DNA from: JAQBQB01 sp963846925 | GTDB lineage: Bacteria > Gemmatimonadota > Gemmatimonadetes > Gemmatimonadales > Gemmatimonadaceae | DNA: 64,000 nucleotides | Assembly: GCA_963846925.1 (NCBI GenBank) | Contig: CAWJXW010000004.1 | Span: forward strand, 310,001 to 374,000 | Direction of reading: 5' to 3' | Shown here: positions 48,489-58,561 of the stretch, in pieces | Position numbering within the stretch: position 1 is the stretch's first letter | Layout: the number at the start of each line of letters is the position of its first letter | Program-made: the position numbers and the translations under genes | The notes under the pieces: model-generated | Told to the model about the DNA's origin: nothing | The model's database searches: none | The model's input: the letters and a program-made list of their open reading frames with translations, nothing else

Positions 48489-49584
48489 ATGCGTGCTGCA
48501 TCGAGTATCGTCCTTCGCCTCGCGTCGCTCGCACTGTTCGCCACGACGGCGCGGCGCAGCGGCCGTCGTCGTTCACCGTCGGGTCGGCCACCGCCGTCGC
48601 AAGGTCAGACCGCGTACGGCGCGATCGCCGTTCCCGCCGGCTCCGACTCGTCTCTCTCGATTCCCGTCGCCGTGATTCGCGGCGCACGCCCCGGCCCCGT
48701 CGTCGCGTTCGTCGCGGGAAGCCACGGCACCGAGTACACGTCCATCATCGCGATGCAGAAGTTGATCGGCCGAATCGCGCCGACGCAGTTGGCGGGAACG
48801 GTGATCGTCGCGCCGCTGCTGAACGTCTACTCGTTCCAGATGATGACGCCGCACATCAATCCCATCGATCGCAAGGGAATGAACGCGTCGTATCCGGGTG
48901 ACGCGAGCGGCACGCAGACGCAGCGTGCGCTCGCGGCCGTGACGGAGCAGATCGTCGCGCCGGCGGACGTCATCGTCGATCTCCACGGCGGTGATCTCGA
49001 CGAAGATCTTCGGCCGTACAGCTATTGGTTCCGCGGCGGACGCGCCGCGCAAGACTCGGCCGGTCTCCGCCTCGCGCTCGCCTTCGGGCTCGATCACATC
49101 ATCGTGACCGACGTCGATCCCTCGTCGCCGACGGCGGGCCGCTCACTCTCAGGCCAGGCGCTCGTGCGCGGCAAGACGGTGCTCGTCGCCGAAGCCGGCC
49201 GAAGCGGAGTCGTTTCGAACGCGGATCTCGCGTCGCTCGTTGATGGCTCGCTAAACGTGCTCGGCGCGCTCCACATGATCGAGCGGCGATGTTCCACCGA
49301 TGAAGCATGTCACCTGGCTCGCGGGCGCGGGCGCTCGCGTCGCCGCGGACAGCGCCGGCGTTTTCTTTCCCGTTGTAGCGCGCGACACTCGCGTGACGAA
49401 GGGACAGGTCGTCGGCCGGACGACCGATTACCTCGGCCGCCCGACCGGCGAGATCCACGCGCCGATCGACGGACTCGTCACGTTCATCCGTGGCGTCCCG
49501 TCGATGGCCCCGCGGGCGACGCTCGTCAACGTCGCTCCGGTGCTACCCGATTCCGGGAGTTGGAAAGCACCTCCCTCGAGGTAG
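48489..49584 (+). CDS. exported AstE/aspartoacylase-like M14-family protein (three frameshifts)
   Basis: About 364 residues after correction. Signal MRAASSIVLRLASLALFATTA. Zinc-binding motifs: AGSHGTEYTSI (HxxE, ~80) and VDLHGGDLDED (~163). The ending EIHAPIDGLVTFIRGVPSM is the beta-rich domain of succinylglutamate-desuccinylase relatives. Frame breaks: a base missing near 48550 and one extra at 48601-48602 compensate each other; between them the true frame reads AAQRPSSFTVGSATAVA. A further extra C near 49284 joins HMIE to GDVPPMKHVTWLAG. It probably deacylates an amino-acid derivative outside the cytoplasm; substrate unknown. Confidence 0.8.
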
Positions 49585-49589
49585 CGCCG

Positions 49590-50231
49590 TCAGCGCAAGC
49601 GTATTGTGTCCGTCGAGCGAACGCTCATGCGCGTGCCCGAGGGAATCACCGACTGCGTCGATCCTGTTCCGAGTGAGATGACCGTACCGGCGGCCGCGCC
49701 GAGCAGCCCGCCCGTGATGATCTTCGACAGCTCGGCGCCGCCAACGATCGCGCCAAGCGCTGCGCCGGCGATGGCCCCGATGCCAGCCTCCTTGGCGACA
49801 CCCGCCTTCGTCGGATCGGTCTGCTCGGTCGCCACCCTGACGTCAGAAATCTGTCCGTCGAACGGATACGACTCGCCGCGGATGCGAACGCTGTCGAACG
49901 CCAGCCGAATGACGGCCTGTTCGCCCGGTACGTTCGCCGCGTGCAGACCCGTCACGCGGCCGAAGAGCATGGAGCCCTGCGGCACGGCGTCGACACCGTT
50001 CGAAGCCTGAACGGCGTCAGTTACTGTGGCCGTGAATTGATCGCCCTCGTGACTCGAGCGCGTTCCAACGGATTCGTTCAGCCGAACCCGCATCGTGGTG
50101 CCGGCCGGAAGCACGGCGCCGTTCATCGGGGTAGCCGGCGCGATCTCGCCGGCGGACTCGACGCGCGTGCCGGATGCGCACGCTCCCGCGGCCAAGGCCG
50201 CGGCTAGAGTTATTGCGATGTGTCGCGTCAT
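49590..50231 (-). CDS. glycine-zipper lipoprotein of unknown function
   Basis: 213 residues. Lipoprotein signal MTRHIAITLAAALAAGACAS (lipobox AGAC). A beta-rich domain (VLPAGTTMRVRLNESVGTRSSH, DAVPQGSMLFGRVTG) resembles the small barrel found in TrbI/VirB10-like and Gly-zipper proteins. Residues ~145-190 hold a glycine zipper (AGIGAIAGAALGAIVGG, GGLLGAAAGTV), which often packs in a membrane. Ends IPSGTRMSVRSTDTIRLR. Convergent with the AstE-like gene, only 5 bp away. Intact. Confidence 0.72.
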   Translation of the reverse strand: MTRHIAITLAAALAAGACASGTRVESAGEIAPATPMNGAVLPAGTTMRVRLNESVGTRSSHEGDQFTATVTDAVQASNGVDAVPQGSMLFGRVTGLHAANVPGEQAVIRLAFDSVRIRGESYPFDGQISDVRVATEQTDPTKAGVAKEAGIGAIAGAALGAIVGGAELSKIITGGLLGAAAGTVISLGTGSTQSVIPSGTRMSVRSTDTIRLR

Positions 50232-50432
50232 TCAGACTCCTCCGTGTCGCTGACGTGATCGAAAAGACAACGCCCTGACCGAAGGCAAGTCGCACGCCCT
50301 GACCCCCACGGCCGACCCGAAGCTCCGGTCGAGCTTGCCGGCTCAGTTGCTCATCGCGCCTTGACTTGCGAGAATTCGACTGCCGAGCAATTGCCCGAAC
50401 GACGTAGCCTCGGCCATTCGTCACCAACGAGC

Positions 50433-51401
50433 ATGAAAGAGTCGACGTTCAGTCGCCGAGCGTTTCTCGCGCAATCGGGCTCGTGCGCGGCGCATCTCGC
50501 GCTCGCGGCCGCCGTGATGCCGAAGACCGCGCGAGCCCTATGGTCGGCTTCGCTCGGCCGTGTCGTGGCGCGGGAACCATTCGGCAACCTCGAGCGCGTC
50601 GCCGAGGGAGTGTGGGCGCTCGTCTCGACGCCGCTCAACGGCGACAGCACGACGGTCTCGAACGGTGGAATCATCGTCGGCAAGAACGCCGTGCTCGCGA
50701 TCGAAGGGTTCAACCGACCGGCCGGCGCGCAGTGGCTCGCGGGCAAAGCGCGCGAGCTCACGGGGCGCTGGCCGACGCACGTGGCGCTCACGCACTACCA
50801 CGCGGACCACGCGAACGGCGTCGCCGGCTACCTCACCGAGAACGACCATCCGGTCGTTCGTGCGACCGCTCGCACGCGAGATTTGGTCATCGAGCGCAAC
50901 AAGCCCGACGACGCATCACGGGCCGCCGCGGTTCGTGACTCCGTACTGATCGCCGCGGAACCGAGCACCTTGGACCTCGGCGGGCGGACGGTTCGGGTCG
51001 TGCCGCGCCTCGGCCACACGGAAAGTGACGTCTCGTTGGAACTCGACGAGCCTTCGATCGTTTTTGCTGGCGATTTGTTCTGGAACGCCATGTTTCCGAA
51101 CTTCGTCGACGCGATTCCAACCAAGTTGGCGGCATCTGTGCGGGCGCTCCGGCGCTCGCGCGACACGCTCTACGTGCCGGGGCACGGCCCGCTGGGTCAT
51201 GCCCCGGAGTACGACCGCTACGTGGCGATGCTCGACGAGGTCGAGCGAGCCGCGCGCGCGGGGCTCGCCGCGGGGACTTCCGCCGCGGACCTCGGCGCCA
51301 AGTTTTCGCTACCGTCGTCGCTCGGAGAGTGGACGCTCTTCAACAAAGTCTTCTATCAACGTGCTTTCGAAGCGTGGTACCGCGAGCTGAAGCCCGCGTG
51401 A
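50433..51401 (+). CDS. Tat-exported metallo-beta-lactamase-fold hydrolase
   Basis: 322 residues. The N-terminus carries a twin-Arg signal (FSRRAFLAQSGS). Zinc motif HYHADHANG (~122-127), then LGHTESDVSLE and VFAGDLFWNAMFP. GHGPLGHAPEYDRY completes the site. The arrangement suits SoxH/quinoprotein-relay-like and related secreted MBL proteins rather than true beta-lactamases. ATG 50433 is chosen because it lies just before the twin-Arg motif. Followed 107 bp later by another Tat protein. Substrate unknown. Intact. Confidence 0.85.
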   Translation: MKESTFSRRAFLAQSGSCAAHLALAAAVMPKTARALWSASLGRVVAREPFGNLERVAEGVWALVSTPLNGDSTTVSNGGIIVGKNAVLAIEGFNRPAGAQWLAGKARELTGRWPTHVALTHYHADHANGVAGYLTENDHPVVRATARTRDLVIERNKPDDASRAAAVRDSVLIAAEPSTLDLGGRTVRVVPRLGHTESDVSLELDEPSIVFAGDLFWNAMFPNFVDAIPTKLAASVRALRRSRDTLYVPGHGPLGHAPEYDRYVAMLDEVERAARAGLAAGTSAADLGAKFSLPSSLGEWTLFNKVFYQRAFEAWYRELKPA

Positions 51402-51508
51402 TCGCGGTGCGTGCGCCTTTGCTGTCCGCAGTGCAGCTGATTTTGCGTTGCTACTGAAGTCCCGAAAGAGCCACCCACCACAGCGGCGCACGCGCGCCGG
51501 GAGGAAGC

Positions 51509-52193
51509 ATGCACGATCATCCACCGAATGAGGCGGAGGGCCAGGACCGCCGCGCGTTTCTCGGCAAACTCGCCGCCGGAGCTGCTGGTCTTTCGTTCGC
51601 GGCCGCGATCGATCCGCGGGAGGCGTGGGCCAAGACGTTCCCGAACGGCGCCGCGGCGCCGGATCCCGAGCACTGGCTCGACGGCTTGAAGGGCCAGCAC
51701 AAGCAGCTGGTCGACGCATACATGCCGAACGAGGGCTTCCCGTTCGCGTTCGTCTTTTCGTTCTACCTCGTGCAGCCGCCGCCGGCTACGGTCGGCACCG
51801 TGATGGTCCTTCGCCACTTCGCCATGCCGTTCGCGTTGAACGACGCCATGTGGGCGAAGTACAAGATCGGCGAAAACATCAAGTTCATGGATGGCGCGAC
51901 CAAAGCTCCGGCGACGAAGAACCTTCTGTACAAGCCGAAGCCGGGTTCGCTGCCGATCGAAGACATGGCGATCGACAAGCTCATGGCGAAGGGCACGATC
52001 TTCGGCGCCTGCAACGTCGCGCTCCAATTCCTGAGCGCCGAGTTCGCCCCCGATCGCCAAGATGACCAAGGAAGTCGCGGCGAAGGAATGGGCAGCGAAC
52101 CTCATCCCCGGCATCCCCCTGATTCCGTCGGGCACGTGGGGCGTGAACCGGGCACAGGAGAAGGGCTGCACGTACTGCACGGGCGGCGGTTGA
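51509..52193 (+). CDS. Tat-exported DsrE-like protein of unknown function (one frameshift)
   Basis: About 227 residues after correction. A twin-Arg signal (DRRAFLGKLAAGAAGLSFAAA) is followed by a compact domain: HWLDGLKGQHKQLVDAYMPN, VLRHFAMPFALNDAMWAKY, then GTIFGACNVALQFLSAEF, whose Cys is placed like the active Cys of DsrE-fold proteins. The five-C run 52047-52051 contains one extra base; the correct frame continues APIAKMTKEVAAKEWAANL and ends GCTYCTGGG with a CxxC pair, stop 52191-52193. The DsrE link is a pattern judgement. It may act in extracytoplasmic redox or sulfur handling. Confidence 0.68.
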
Positions 52194-52240
52194 TCGCCCG
52201 TTTCCCCGCCTGATTTCATCGCGGCGGGATCGGTTGGCGG

Positions 52241-52272
52241 GAGGCGCCCGGCAGGTGGCCGGGCGCCTCTTT
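52241..52272 (+). terminator. perfect 12-bp hairpin with short T-run after the DsrE-like gene
   Basis: GAGGCGCCCGGC (52241-52252) pairs with GCCGGGCGCCTC (52258-52269) around AGGTG, followed by TTTCC. It sits 48 bp after the DsrE-like stop and separates it from the DUF1592 gene. Confidence 0.8.
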
Positions 52273-52487
52273 CCGTTCCAGGGAGGGGGCGGGAGGGTCG
52301 GCGGCCGGATGGATGACCGGTGAAGGGTTGCCAAGGAGCCGTAAACGCTTGATAGTGTTGGTGCGTATGCATCTTGACGCCGGGGACACCCATCCCCTCA
52401 AAACCGGCGTGCGCACCTGAAATCGTCCGTGTAGCCGCTACGAAAACAACGACACGACAGACCGGCTTTCCCGGGAGATTGTCGAGC

Positions 52488-54983
52488 ATGAAGATCGTGT
52501 TTGCATCAGTTGCGGCGGTGAGTGCCGCGGTGGCTTTTTCGGTCGGCACCGCGACAGGAACGCGAGCCCCTAACTACTTGCGGGCCAACGCGCCACCGAC
52601 GAGACCTCTCGCAAAACATCCGGTCAAGCACGGGCCCCGCTCGGCGAGCGCCGGCCTCGCGCCGACGATTCCGATCAGCGCCCTCAACGCGGTCGTCGAT
52701 CAGTACTGCACCGATTGCCACAACGACCAGATGATGGTCGGCAATCTTTCATTAGAGCACTACGACGTGGCCGCCGCGCCGACGCGACTCGCGTCGTCGG
52801 AGAAGATGATCCGGAAGCTGCGGGCCGAAATGATGCCCCTGCCGGGGGCTCCGCGTCCCGGCGGCGACACGCTCCGCGCCCTCGTCGAGACGATCGAGCA
52901 AGTGATCGATCGCGGCGCGAAGCCGAATCCGGGTACTCGCACGTTTCAGCGGCTCAACCGCGCCGAATACGAGAACGCGGTCCGCGATTTGATCGGACTC
53001 GACGTGAGCGCGGGTGACTGGCTCCCGCTCGATACGAAGAGCGCGAACTTCGACAACATCGCGGATGCACAGATCCTTTCGCCGACGCTGCTCGACGCGT
53101 ACCTCAATGCCGCGTCGGCGGTGAGCCGGCTCGCGGTCGGCGACAAGAATGCGGCGCTCACGCAGACGACGTACAAATCGTCGCCGTTCGCGTCGCAGCA
53201 TCCCTGGGATCACATGGACGGCGCGCCGTTCGGCACGCGCGGCGGCATCGTCACGAAATACGTCTTCCCCGCCGACGGGATGTATCAGTTCCGCATGGTC
53301 GTCGAAGGCGGCGTCGGAACGCATCTCGAGGACATCGACATCTCGATCGACGGCAAGAGCGTCTCGCTCTTCCACTACGAGAAGGGCGTGAATCGCACCG
53401 CGGCGTCGGCCGACGCGCCGCTCGGCGCGGATCTCTACACGAGCGACCCGATCGCCGTGAAGGCGGGGCAGCAGCTCGTCTCCGCCGCGTTCGTGCGCCG
53501 GACCGACGGGCCCTACGAAGATCTCATCAAGCCGCACGATTGGTCGATGGCGTCGAACGGCAACGCGAGCGCCGGCACGACGACGCCGCCGCACGTCATG
53601 GAATTGACGGTCATCGGCCCCTCGAAGATCACCGGAATCTCCGACACGAAGACCCGGCGGATGATCTTCTCGTGCCGGCCGTCGAAGTCGCTCTCCGAGG
53701 GCGCCTGCGCCGAGCAGATCGTGGACCGGTTGGGCACACGCGCGTATCGCCGTCCGCTCACGAAGCACGATCGAGACGGCTTGATGGCGTTCTACACGCA
53801 AGCCGCGAAAGCCGGCGGGTTCGAGGAGGGCGTTCGGTCGTCCCTCCAGGCGATCCTGTCGAGCCCGTACTTCGTGTTCCGCTTCGAGCCCGTACCGGCG
53901 AACGTCGCGCCGGGGCAGAACTACCAGATCAGCGACGTCGACCTCGCGTCGCGGCTGTCGTTCTTCATCTGGGGCAGCATCCCGGATGACGAGCTGCTCA
54001 AGCTCGCCGCGCAGAAAAAGCTCTCCGAGCCGAAGACGCTCGACCGCGAGTTGCATCGCATGCTCGCGGACCCGAAGTCCGAGGCGTTGGCCACGCGCTT
54101 CGCCGCGCAGTGGCTGCGGCTCCAGGACCTCGACAAGGTCCATCCGGATGCCTACCTGTTCCCGGACTACGACCAGCAGCTCACCGACGACATGCGACGG
54201 GAGACCGAGCTGTTCTTCCAGGACGTCGTCAGGAACGACCGCAGCATTCTGGATTTCTTCAAGGCGAACTTCACGTACGTGAACGAGCGGCTCGCTCGGC
54301 ATTACGACATTCCGAACGTCTCCGGCCAGGACTTCCGCCGCGTGGAGTATCCGGACAGCACGCGCCGCGGGATCTTCGGCCAGGGCAGCTACCTCGTGCA
54401 GACGTCGATCGCGGACCGCACGTCGCCGGTGCTGCGGGGCAAATGGATCATGGAAGTGCTGATGGACATGCCGCCTCCGCCGCCGCCGCCGAACGTTCCG
54501 ACGCTCGATGAAACGGCCGCCGGCAAGGACGGCCACCCGCTCACCACGCGCGAGCGGATGGAGATCCACCGCAAGAACCCGACGTGCAACACGTGCCACC
54601 AGTACATGGACCCGATCGGTCTCGCGATGGACAACTTCGACGTGACCGGCAAGTGGCGGTATCGCGAGAACGCGATGCTTCTCGACACGCGAGGCAACCT
54701 GTACGACGGCACGCCGATTCAGACGCCGGCCGACCTCACGACCGCGCTGCTCAAGCGTCCGATTCCGATGGTGCGCGCGTTCGCGGAGAATCTCATGGCG
54801 TACGCGCTGGGCCGCCGCGTGGAGGACTTCGACCAACCGACGATCCGCGCGATCGCCAAGCAGGCTGAGACCAACGACTACCGGTTCTCGTCGTTCGTGA
54901 ACGGGGTCGTTCGCAGTGATGCATTCAGGATGAAGCGAGCGGAAGACGCAGCGGCCGCGACCGACACGAAAGAGAAGCACTAA
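52488..54983 (+). CDS. exported DUF1592/DUF1588/DUF1587/DUF1585 protein with two CxxCH motifs
   Basis: 831 residues, planctomycete-type cytochrome family. Signal MKIVFASVAAVSAAVAFSVG. First haem motif CTDCH at residues 74-78. Then in order: DUF1587 (FQRLNRAEYENAVRDLIGLD), a PA14-like inserted beta region, DUF1595 (LGTRAYRRPLTKHDRDGL), DUF1592 (LASRLSFFIWGSIPDDELLK), DUF1588 with a second motif CNTCHQYMDP (~699-703), and DUF1585 (AENLMAYALGRRVEDFDQ). A proline run MPPPPPPPNVP precedes the second motif. It should be a secreted or periplasmic haem protein; activity unknown. Followed by DUF1552 27 bp later, its regular partner. Intact. Confidence 0.9.
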   Translation: MKIVFASVAAVSAAVAFSVGTATGTRAPNYLRANAPPTRPLAKHPVKHGPRSASAGLAPTIPISALNAVVDQYCTDCHNDQMMVGNLSLEHYDVAAAPTRLASSEKMIRKLRAEMMPLPGAPRPGGDTLRALVETIEQVIDRGAKPNPGTRTFQRLNRAEYENAVRDLIGLDVSAGDWLPLDTKSANFDNIADAQILSPTLLDAYLNAASAVSRLAVGDKNAALTQTTYKSSPFASQHPWDHMDGAPFGTRGGIVTKYVFPADGMYQFRMVVEGGVGTHLEDIDISIDGKSVSLFHYEKGVNRTAASADAPLGADLYTSDPIAVKAGQQLVSAAFVRRTDGPYEDLIKPHDWSMASNGNASAGTTTPPHVMELTVIGPSKITGISDTKTRRMIFSCRPSKSLSEGACAEQIVDRLGTRAYRRPLTKHDRDGLMAFYTQAAKAGGFEEGVRSSLQAILSSPYFVFRFEPVPANVAPGQNYQISDVDLASRLSFFIWGSIPDDELLKLAAQKKLSEPKTLDRELHRMLADPKSEALATRFAAQWLRLQDLDKVHPDAYLFPDYDQQLTDDMRRETELFFQDVVRNDRSILDFFKANFTYVNERLARHYDIPNVSGQDFRRVEYPDSTRRGIFGQGSYLVQTSIADRTSPVLRGKWIMEVLMDMPPPPPPPNVPTLDETAAGKDGHPLTTRERMEIHRKNPTCNTCHQYMDPIGLAMDNFDVTGKWRYRENAMLLDTRGNLYDGTPIQTPADLTTALLKRPIPMVRAFAENLMAYALGRRVEDFDQPTIRAIAKQAETNDYRFSSFVNGVVRSDAFRMKRAEDAAAATDTKEKH

Positions 54984-55010
54984 ACAACCCGACTCGGGGG
55001 AAGGCGGACC

Positions 55011-56411
55011 ATGCAGATCCTCAATGGAAAGGCGTTGCCACGTCGGACGTTCCTGCGCGGGCTGGGAGCGGCTGTCGCCCTCCCCTACCTCGACGCAATG
55101 GTGCCGGCGCTGGGGGCGCTGACCAAACGGTCGCGGCTCGTGCCGTCGCCGGGCGACAAGACGCGATTCGTCGCCATCGAGTCGGTGCACGGGGCGGCCG
55201 GGAGCAACATCTGGGGCGCGTCCAAGAACCTCTGGGCGCCCGCCGCCACCGGCAAAGACTTCGTGCTGAACCCGGACGGTGCGCTCATTCCGCTCGAGCC
55301 CTGGCGCAAGCACCTGACGATCGTCAGCAACACCGACACGCGCATGGCCGAGGCGTTCGACGCGCCGGAGATCGGCGGCGACCACTTCCGGTCGAGCGCG
55401 GTCTTTCTCACGCAGTCGCACCCGAAGCAGACGCAGGGTTCGGATCTGTACGTCGGCACGTCGATGGACCAGCTGATCGCGCGCCAAATCGGCGGCGACG
55501 CGGCGATTCCGTCGATGCAGCTCTGCATCGAGAACCTCGACCAGGCCGGCGGCTGCTACTACAACTACGCCTGCGCGTACACGGACACGATCAGCTGGGC
55601 GAGCCCGAGCGAGCCGCTGCCGATGATCCGCAACCCGCGCACGGCGTTCGACCTGCTGTTCGGCGCGGGCAACAACAACGCCGACCGCATGTCGCGCCGC
55701 AAGGCGAACCAGAGCATCCTCGACTGGATCACCGGCGAGACAGCTTCGCTGAAGCGCCAGCTCGGTCCTTCGGATCAGCAGCGACTCGACAAGTATCTCC
55801 AGGACATTCGCGAGCTCGAGCGCCGAATCCAGGCCATCGAAGCCCGCAACTCGAGCGGCGAAGCGCGTGAGCTCCCCGAGGCGCCGGTCGGCGTGCCCGA
55901 TTCGTTCGCCGAGCACATGCAGCTGATGTTCGACTTCCAGGTGTTGGCGTTCCAGTCGGACATGACGCGCGTGTTCTCGTTCAAGACGGGCCGCGACGCG
56001 TCGAGCCGCCAATACCCGGAGAGCGGCACCGACAAGGGCTTCCATCCGGCGTCGCACCACGGCGGCCGCGAGTCGGCGATCCTCGACTTCAACAAGATCA
56101 ATCGCTACCACGTGAGCATGCTGCCGTACTTCCTCGACAAGCTTGCCAACACGATGGACGGCGAGAAGAGCCTGCTCGATCAGACGATGATCATGTACGG
56201 CTCGCCGATGGCCGACGGCAACATTCACAACCACCGGCGCTGCCCGCTCCTGGTGCTCGGACACGGGAACGGACGAATCGCCGGCGAGACGCATCTCAAG
56301 GCGCCCGACGGAACGCCGATGGCCAACGTGTTCCTCACGCTCATGCACAAGCTCGGCTTGAACGTGAACAGCTTCGGTGACAGCACGGGCGAGTTCGCAC
56401 TCAGCGTCTGA
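55011..56411 (+). CDS. DUF1552 protein with twin-Arg-like signal
   Basis: 466 residues. N-terminus LPRRTFLRGLGAAVALPYLDAM is the typical Tat-type signal of this family. Core stretches: TRFVAIESVHGAAGSN, FDLLFGAGNNNADRMSRRKANQS, YLQDIRELERRIQ and DQTMIMYGSPMADGNIHNHRR, which resemble DUF1501/sulfatase-like folds. DUF1552 genes nearly always lie beside DUF1592 genes, so they probably act together outside the cytoplasm. The stop is 13 bp before the ankyrin gene, so the three form one operon. Biochemical function unknown. Intact. Confidence 0.9.
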   Translation: MQILNGKALPRRTFLRGLGAAVALPYLDAMVPALGALTKRSRLVPSPGDKTRFVAIESVHGAAGSNIWGASKNLWAPAATGKDFVLNPDGALIPLEPWRKHLTIVSNTDTRMAEAFDAPEIGGDHFRSSAVFLTQSHPKQTQGSDLYVGTSMDQLIARQIGGDAAIPSMQLCIENLDQAGGCYYNYACAYTDTISWASPSEPLPMIRNPRTAFDLLFGAGNNNADRMSRRKANQSILDWITGETASLKRQLGPSDQQRLDKYLQDIRELERRIQAIEARNSSGEARELPEAPVGVPDSFAEHMQLMFDFQVLAFQSDMTRVFSFKTGRDASSRQYPESGTDKGFHPASHHGGRESAILDFNKINRYHVSMLPYFLDKLANTMDGEKSLLDQTMIMYGSPMADGNIHNHRRCPLLVLGHGNGRIAGETHLKAPDGTPMANVFLTLMHKLGLNVNSFGDSTGEFALSV

Positions 56412-56423
56412 GGAGGACGCGGA

Positions 56424-58540
56424 ATGAAACGAGTCAGCCTGCTCGGTGCGGCGCTGCTGTTCGCGGCGAGCGCACAGGCATTCGCGCAGCAGAAGGACAC
56501 GCGCGGTAAGGTCACGCTCCCGATGCCGCCGGCACGTACGCCGGCGGTCGCCGACGCCGCGCAGAGTCGCGACGCGGCCGCGGTGAAAAAGCTCATCGCG
56601 CAAGGCGCCGACGTGAACGTCCCGGAAGGCGACGGCATGACCGCGCTCCACTGGGCGGCCGAGCACGGCGACTCGGCGATGACCATCACGCTGATCCGCG
56701 CTCACGCAGACGTGAAAGCGACCACGCGCATCGGCTCGTACACGCCGCTGCAGTTGGCGAGCCGCACGGGCTCGCCGGCGGTCGTGAAGGCGCTTCTCGC
56801 CGCGGGCGCCGATCCGAATCGTCCGGACGCGAACGGCGCGACCGCGCTGCACCTCGCGGCGGCGGCCGGGAATCCCGATGCGGTGGCGGCGCTGTTGGAG
56901 AAGGGCGCCAACCCGAACGCGCGCGAGAACGAGTGGGGCCAGACTCCGCTCTTCTTCGCCGCCGAGAACGATCGTGCGGCCGCGATCAAGGCGCTGCTCG
57001 CCAAGAGGCGCCGATCCGTCGCTCCGCTCGAACGTGATGAACCTGCAGGAGGAGGGCGCGCGCGATCAGGCGGGCACGAAGAAGCGCAACGAGGTCCTCA
57101 TCGCCTTCATGCCGCAAGCGCGCAGAGACTCGGTCACCGCGGCGGCCAAGGCTCAGGCGCATGCCGATTCGATCGCGGCCGCCGAAGCAGGGCCGAACGC
57201 CGCGCAGTTCGCTCGCCGCGGAGGTGGCGGCGGGGGTGGTGGCGGCGGACGAGGAGGCCCGCAGCCCAAGGGTCCGTTCACCGCGGCGCAGGTCCAGGCC
57301 GCGATCGACTCGGGCCGCCTGGCCGAGGCGATGCGCCCAGCGGCGAACGCGCAGGTGACTGAAGAAGTCGACACGCTGAACGGCGGCGTCGCGGGATACA
57401 ACGGAACGGTCGGTGGCGTCGGCGGCTTCACGGCGTTGCATCACGCGGCGCGACAGGGGAACGTCGAGGCCGCGCGCGCGCTGCTCGACGGCGGCGCGGA
57501 CATCAACGACACCAGCCGCGTCGACCATACCACGCCGCTGCTCATGGCCGCGATCAACGGCCAGTTCGACGTCGCCATGCTGCTCGTGCAGCGCGGCGCC
57601 AATCCGAACATCGCGAGCAACGTGGGCATGACGCCGCTGTACGCGGCGATCAACACGCAGTGGGCGCCGAAGTCGCGCTACCCGCAGCCGCAGGCGATCC
57701 AGAATCAGAAGACGACCTACCTCGAGCTGATGAAGGCATTGCTCGACGCGAAGGCCAGCGATCAACGCGAAGCTTGGCACGCAGCCGTGGTACTTCGCCT
57801 ACAACAACTGCGGCAACGCCAACTGCGGTCTCGAGTACCTCGACGGCTCCACGGCGTTCTGGCGCGCGGCGTACGCCGTCGACGTCGACGCGATGAAGCT
57901 GCTTGGTCAAGTACGGCGCCGATCCCAATGTCCCATCCGTCCGCGCGCCGCAGACCGGCGGCGCGGGGTGGTCGTGGTGGTCGCGGCGGCGCTGCGGGGG
58001 GGGACGTGGAGCTCCGCCGCCGGGCGACATCGCGGCGTTCGACTCCGCGACGCGAGCCGCGCAATTCGCCGGCCGAGGTGGTGGCGGTGGCGGCGGTGGT
58101 GGACGCGGCGCCGCACCGATTCTCGATCCCGCGATCGACTCGGCGGCCAAGGCGGCCCCGGTCGGGCGCCGGCGTCTACGCGATTCACGCGGCGGCCGGC
58201 GTGGGCTACGGAAACGGCTTTGCCGGCAACTCGCATCGCCACGCGCCCGACGGCTGGATGCCGGCGATGAAATATCTCGTCGAGGAGCTGCACGCCGACG
58301 TCAACGCGCGCGACGCGCGCGGCATGACGCCGCTGCACCACGCCGCCGCGCGCGGCGACAACGACATGATCCAATACCTCGTCGCGCACGGCGCGGATCC
58401 GCGAAGCCGTGTCGCGCGACGGCCACACGACCGTGGACATGGCGAACGGGCCGGTGCAGCGACTCCGTCCATTCCCCGAGACGATCGCGCTGCTCGAGAA
58501 GCTCGGCGCGAAGAACCAGCACCACTGCGTGTCCTGCTGA
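56424..58540 (+). CDS. exported ankyrin-repeat protein (five frameshifts)
   Basis: About 703 residues after removing five extra bases. Signal MKRVSLLGAALLFAASAQAFAQ; GAGGAGG ribosome site. About nine ankyrin repeats (GMTALHWAAEHGDSAMTIT, GATALHLAAAAGNPDAVAA, GFTALHHAARQGNVEAARA, GMTPLHHAAARGDNDMIQY) are split by two glycine-rich segments (near 57220-57265 and 58070-58110). A cysteine pair CGNANC lies before EYLDGSTAFWRAAYA, and the protein ends HHCVSC. Extra bases: 57003-57007, ~57760, ~57903, ~58161 and 58400-58402. It follows DUF1592-DUF1552 in an operon and likely scaffolds partners in the periplasm; this is inference. Confidence 0.85.
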
Positions 58541-58561
58541 CGGTCACGCGGTAGTTCGACG

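Noticed and set aside
50433..51401. Beta-lactamase (antibiotic resistance) call for the MBL-fold protein
   Set aside because: Only the general zinc motif is shared. The Tat signal and remaining motifs fit other secreted MBL hydrolases.
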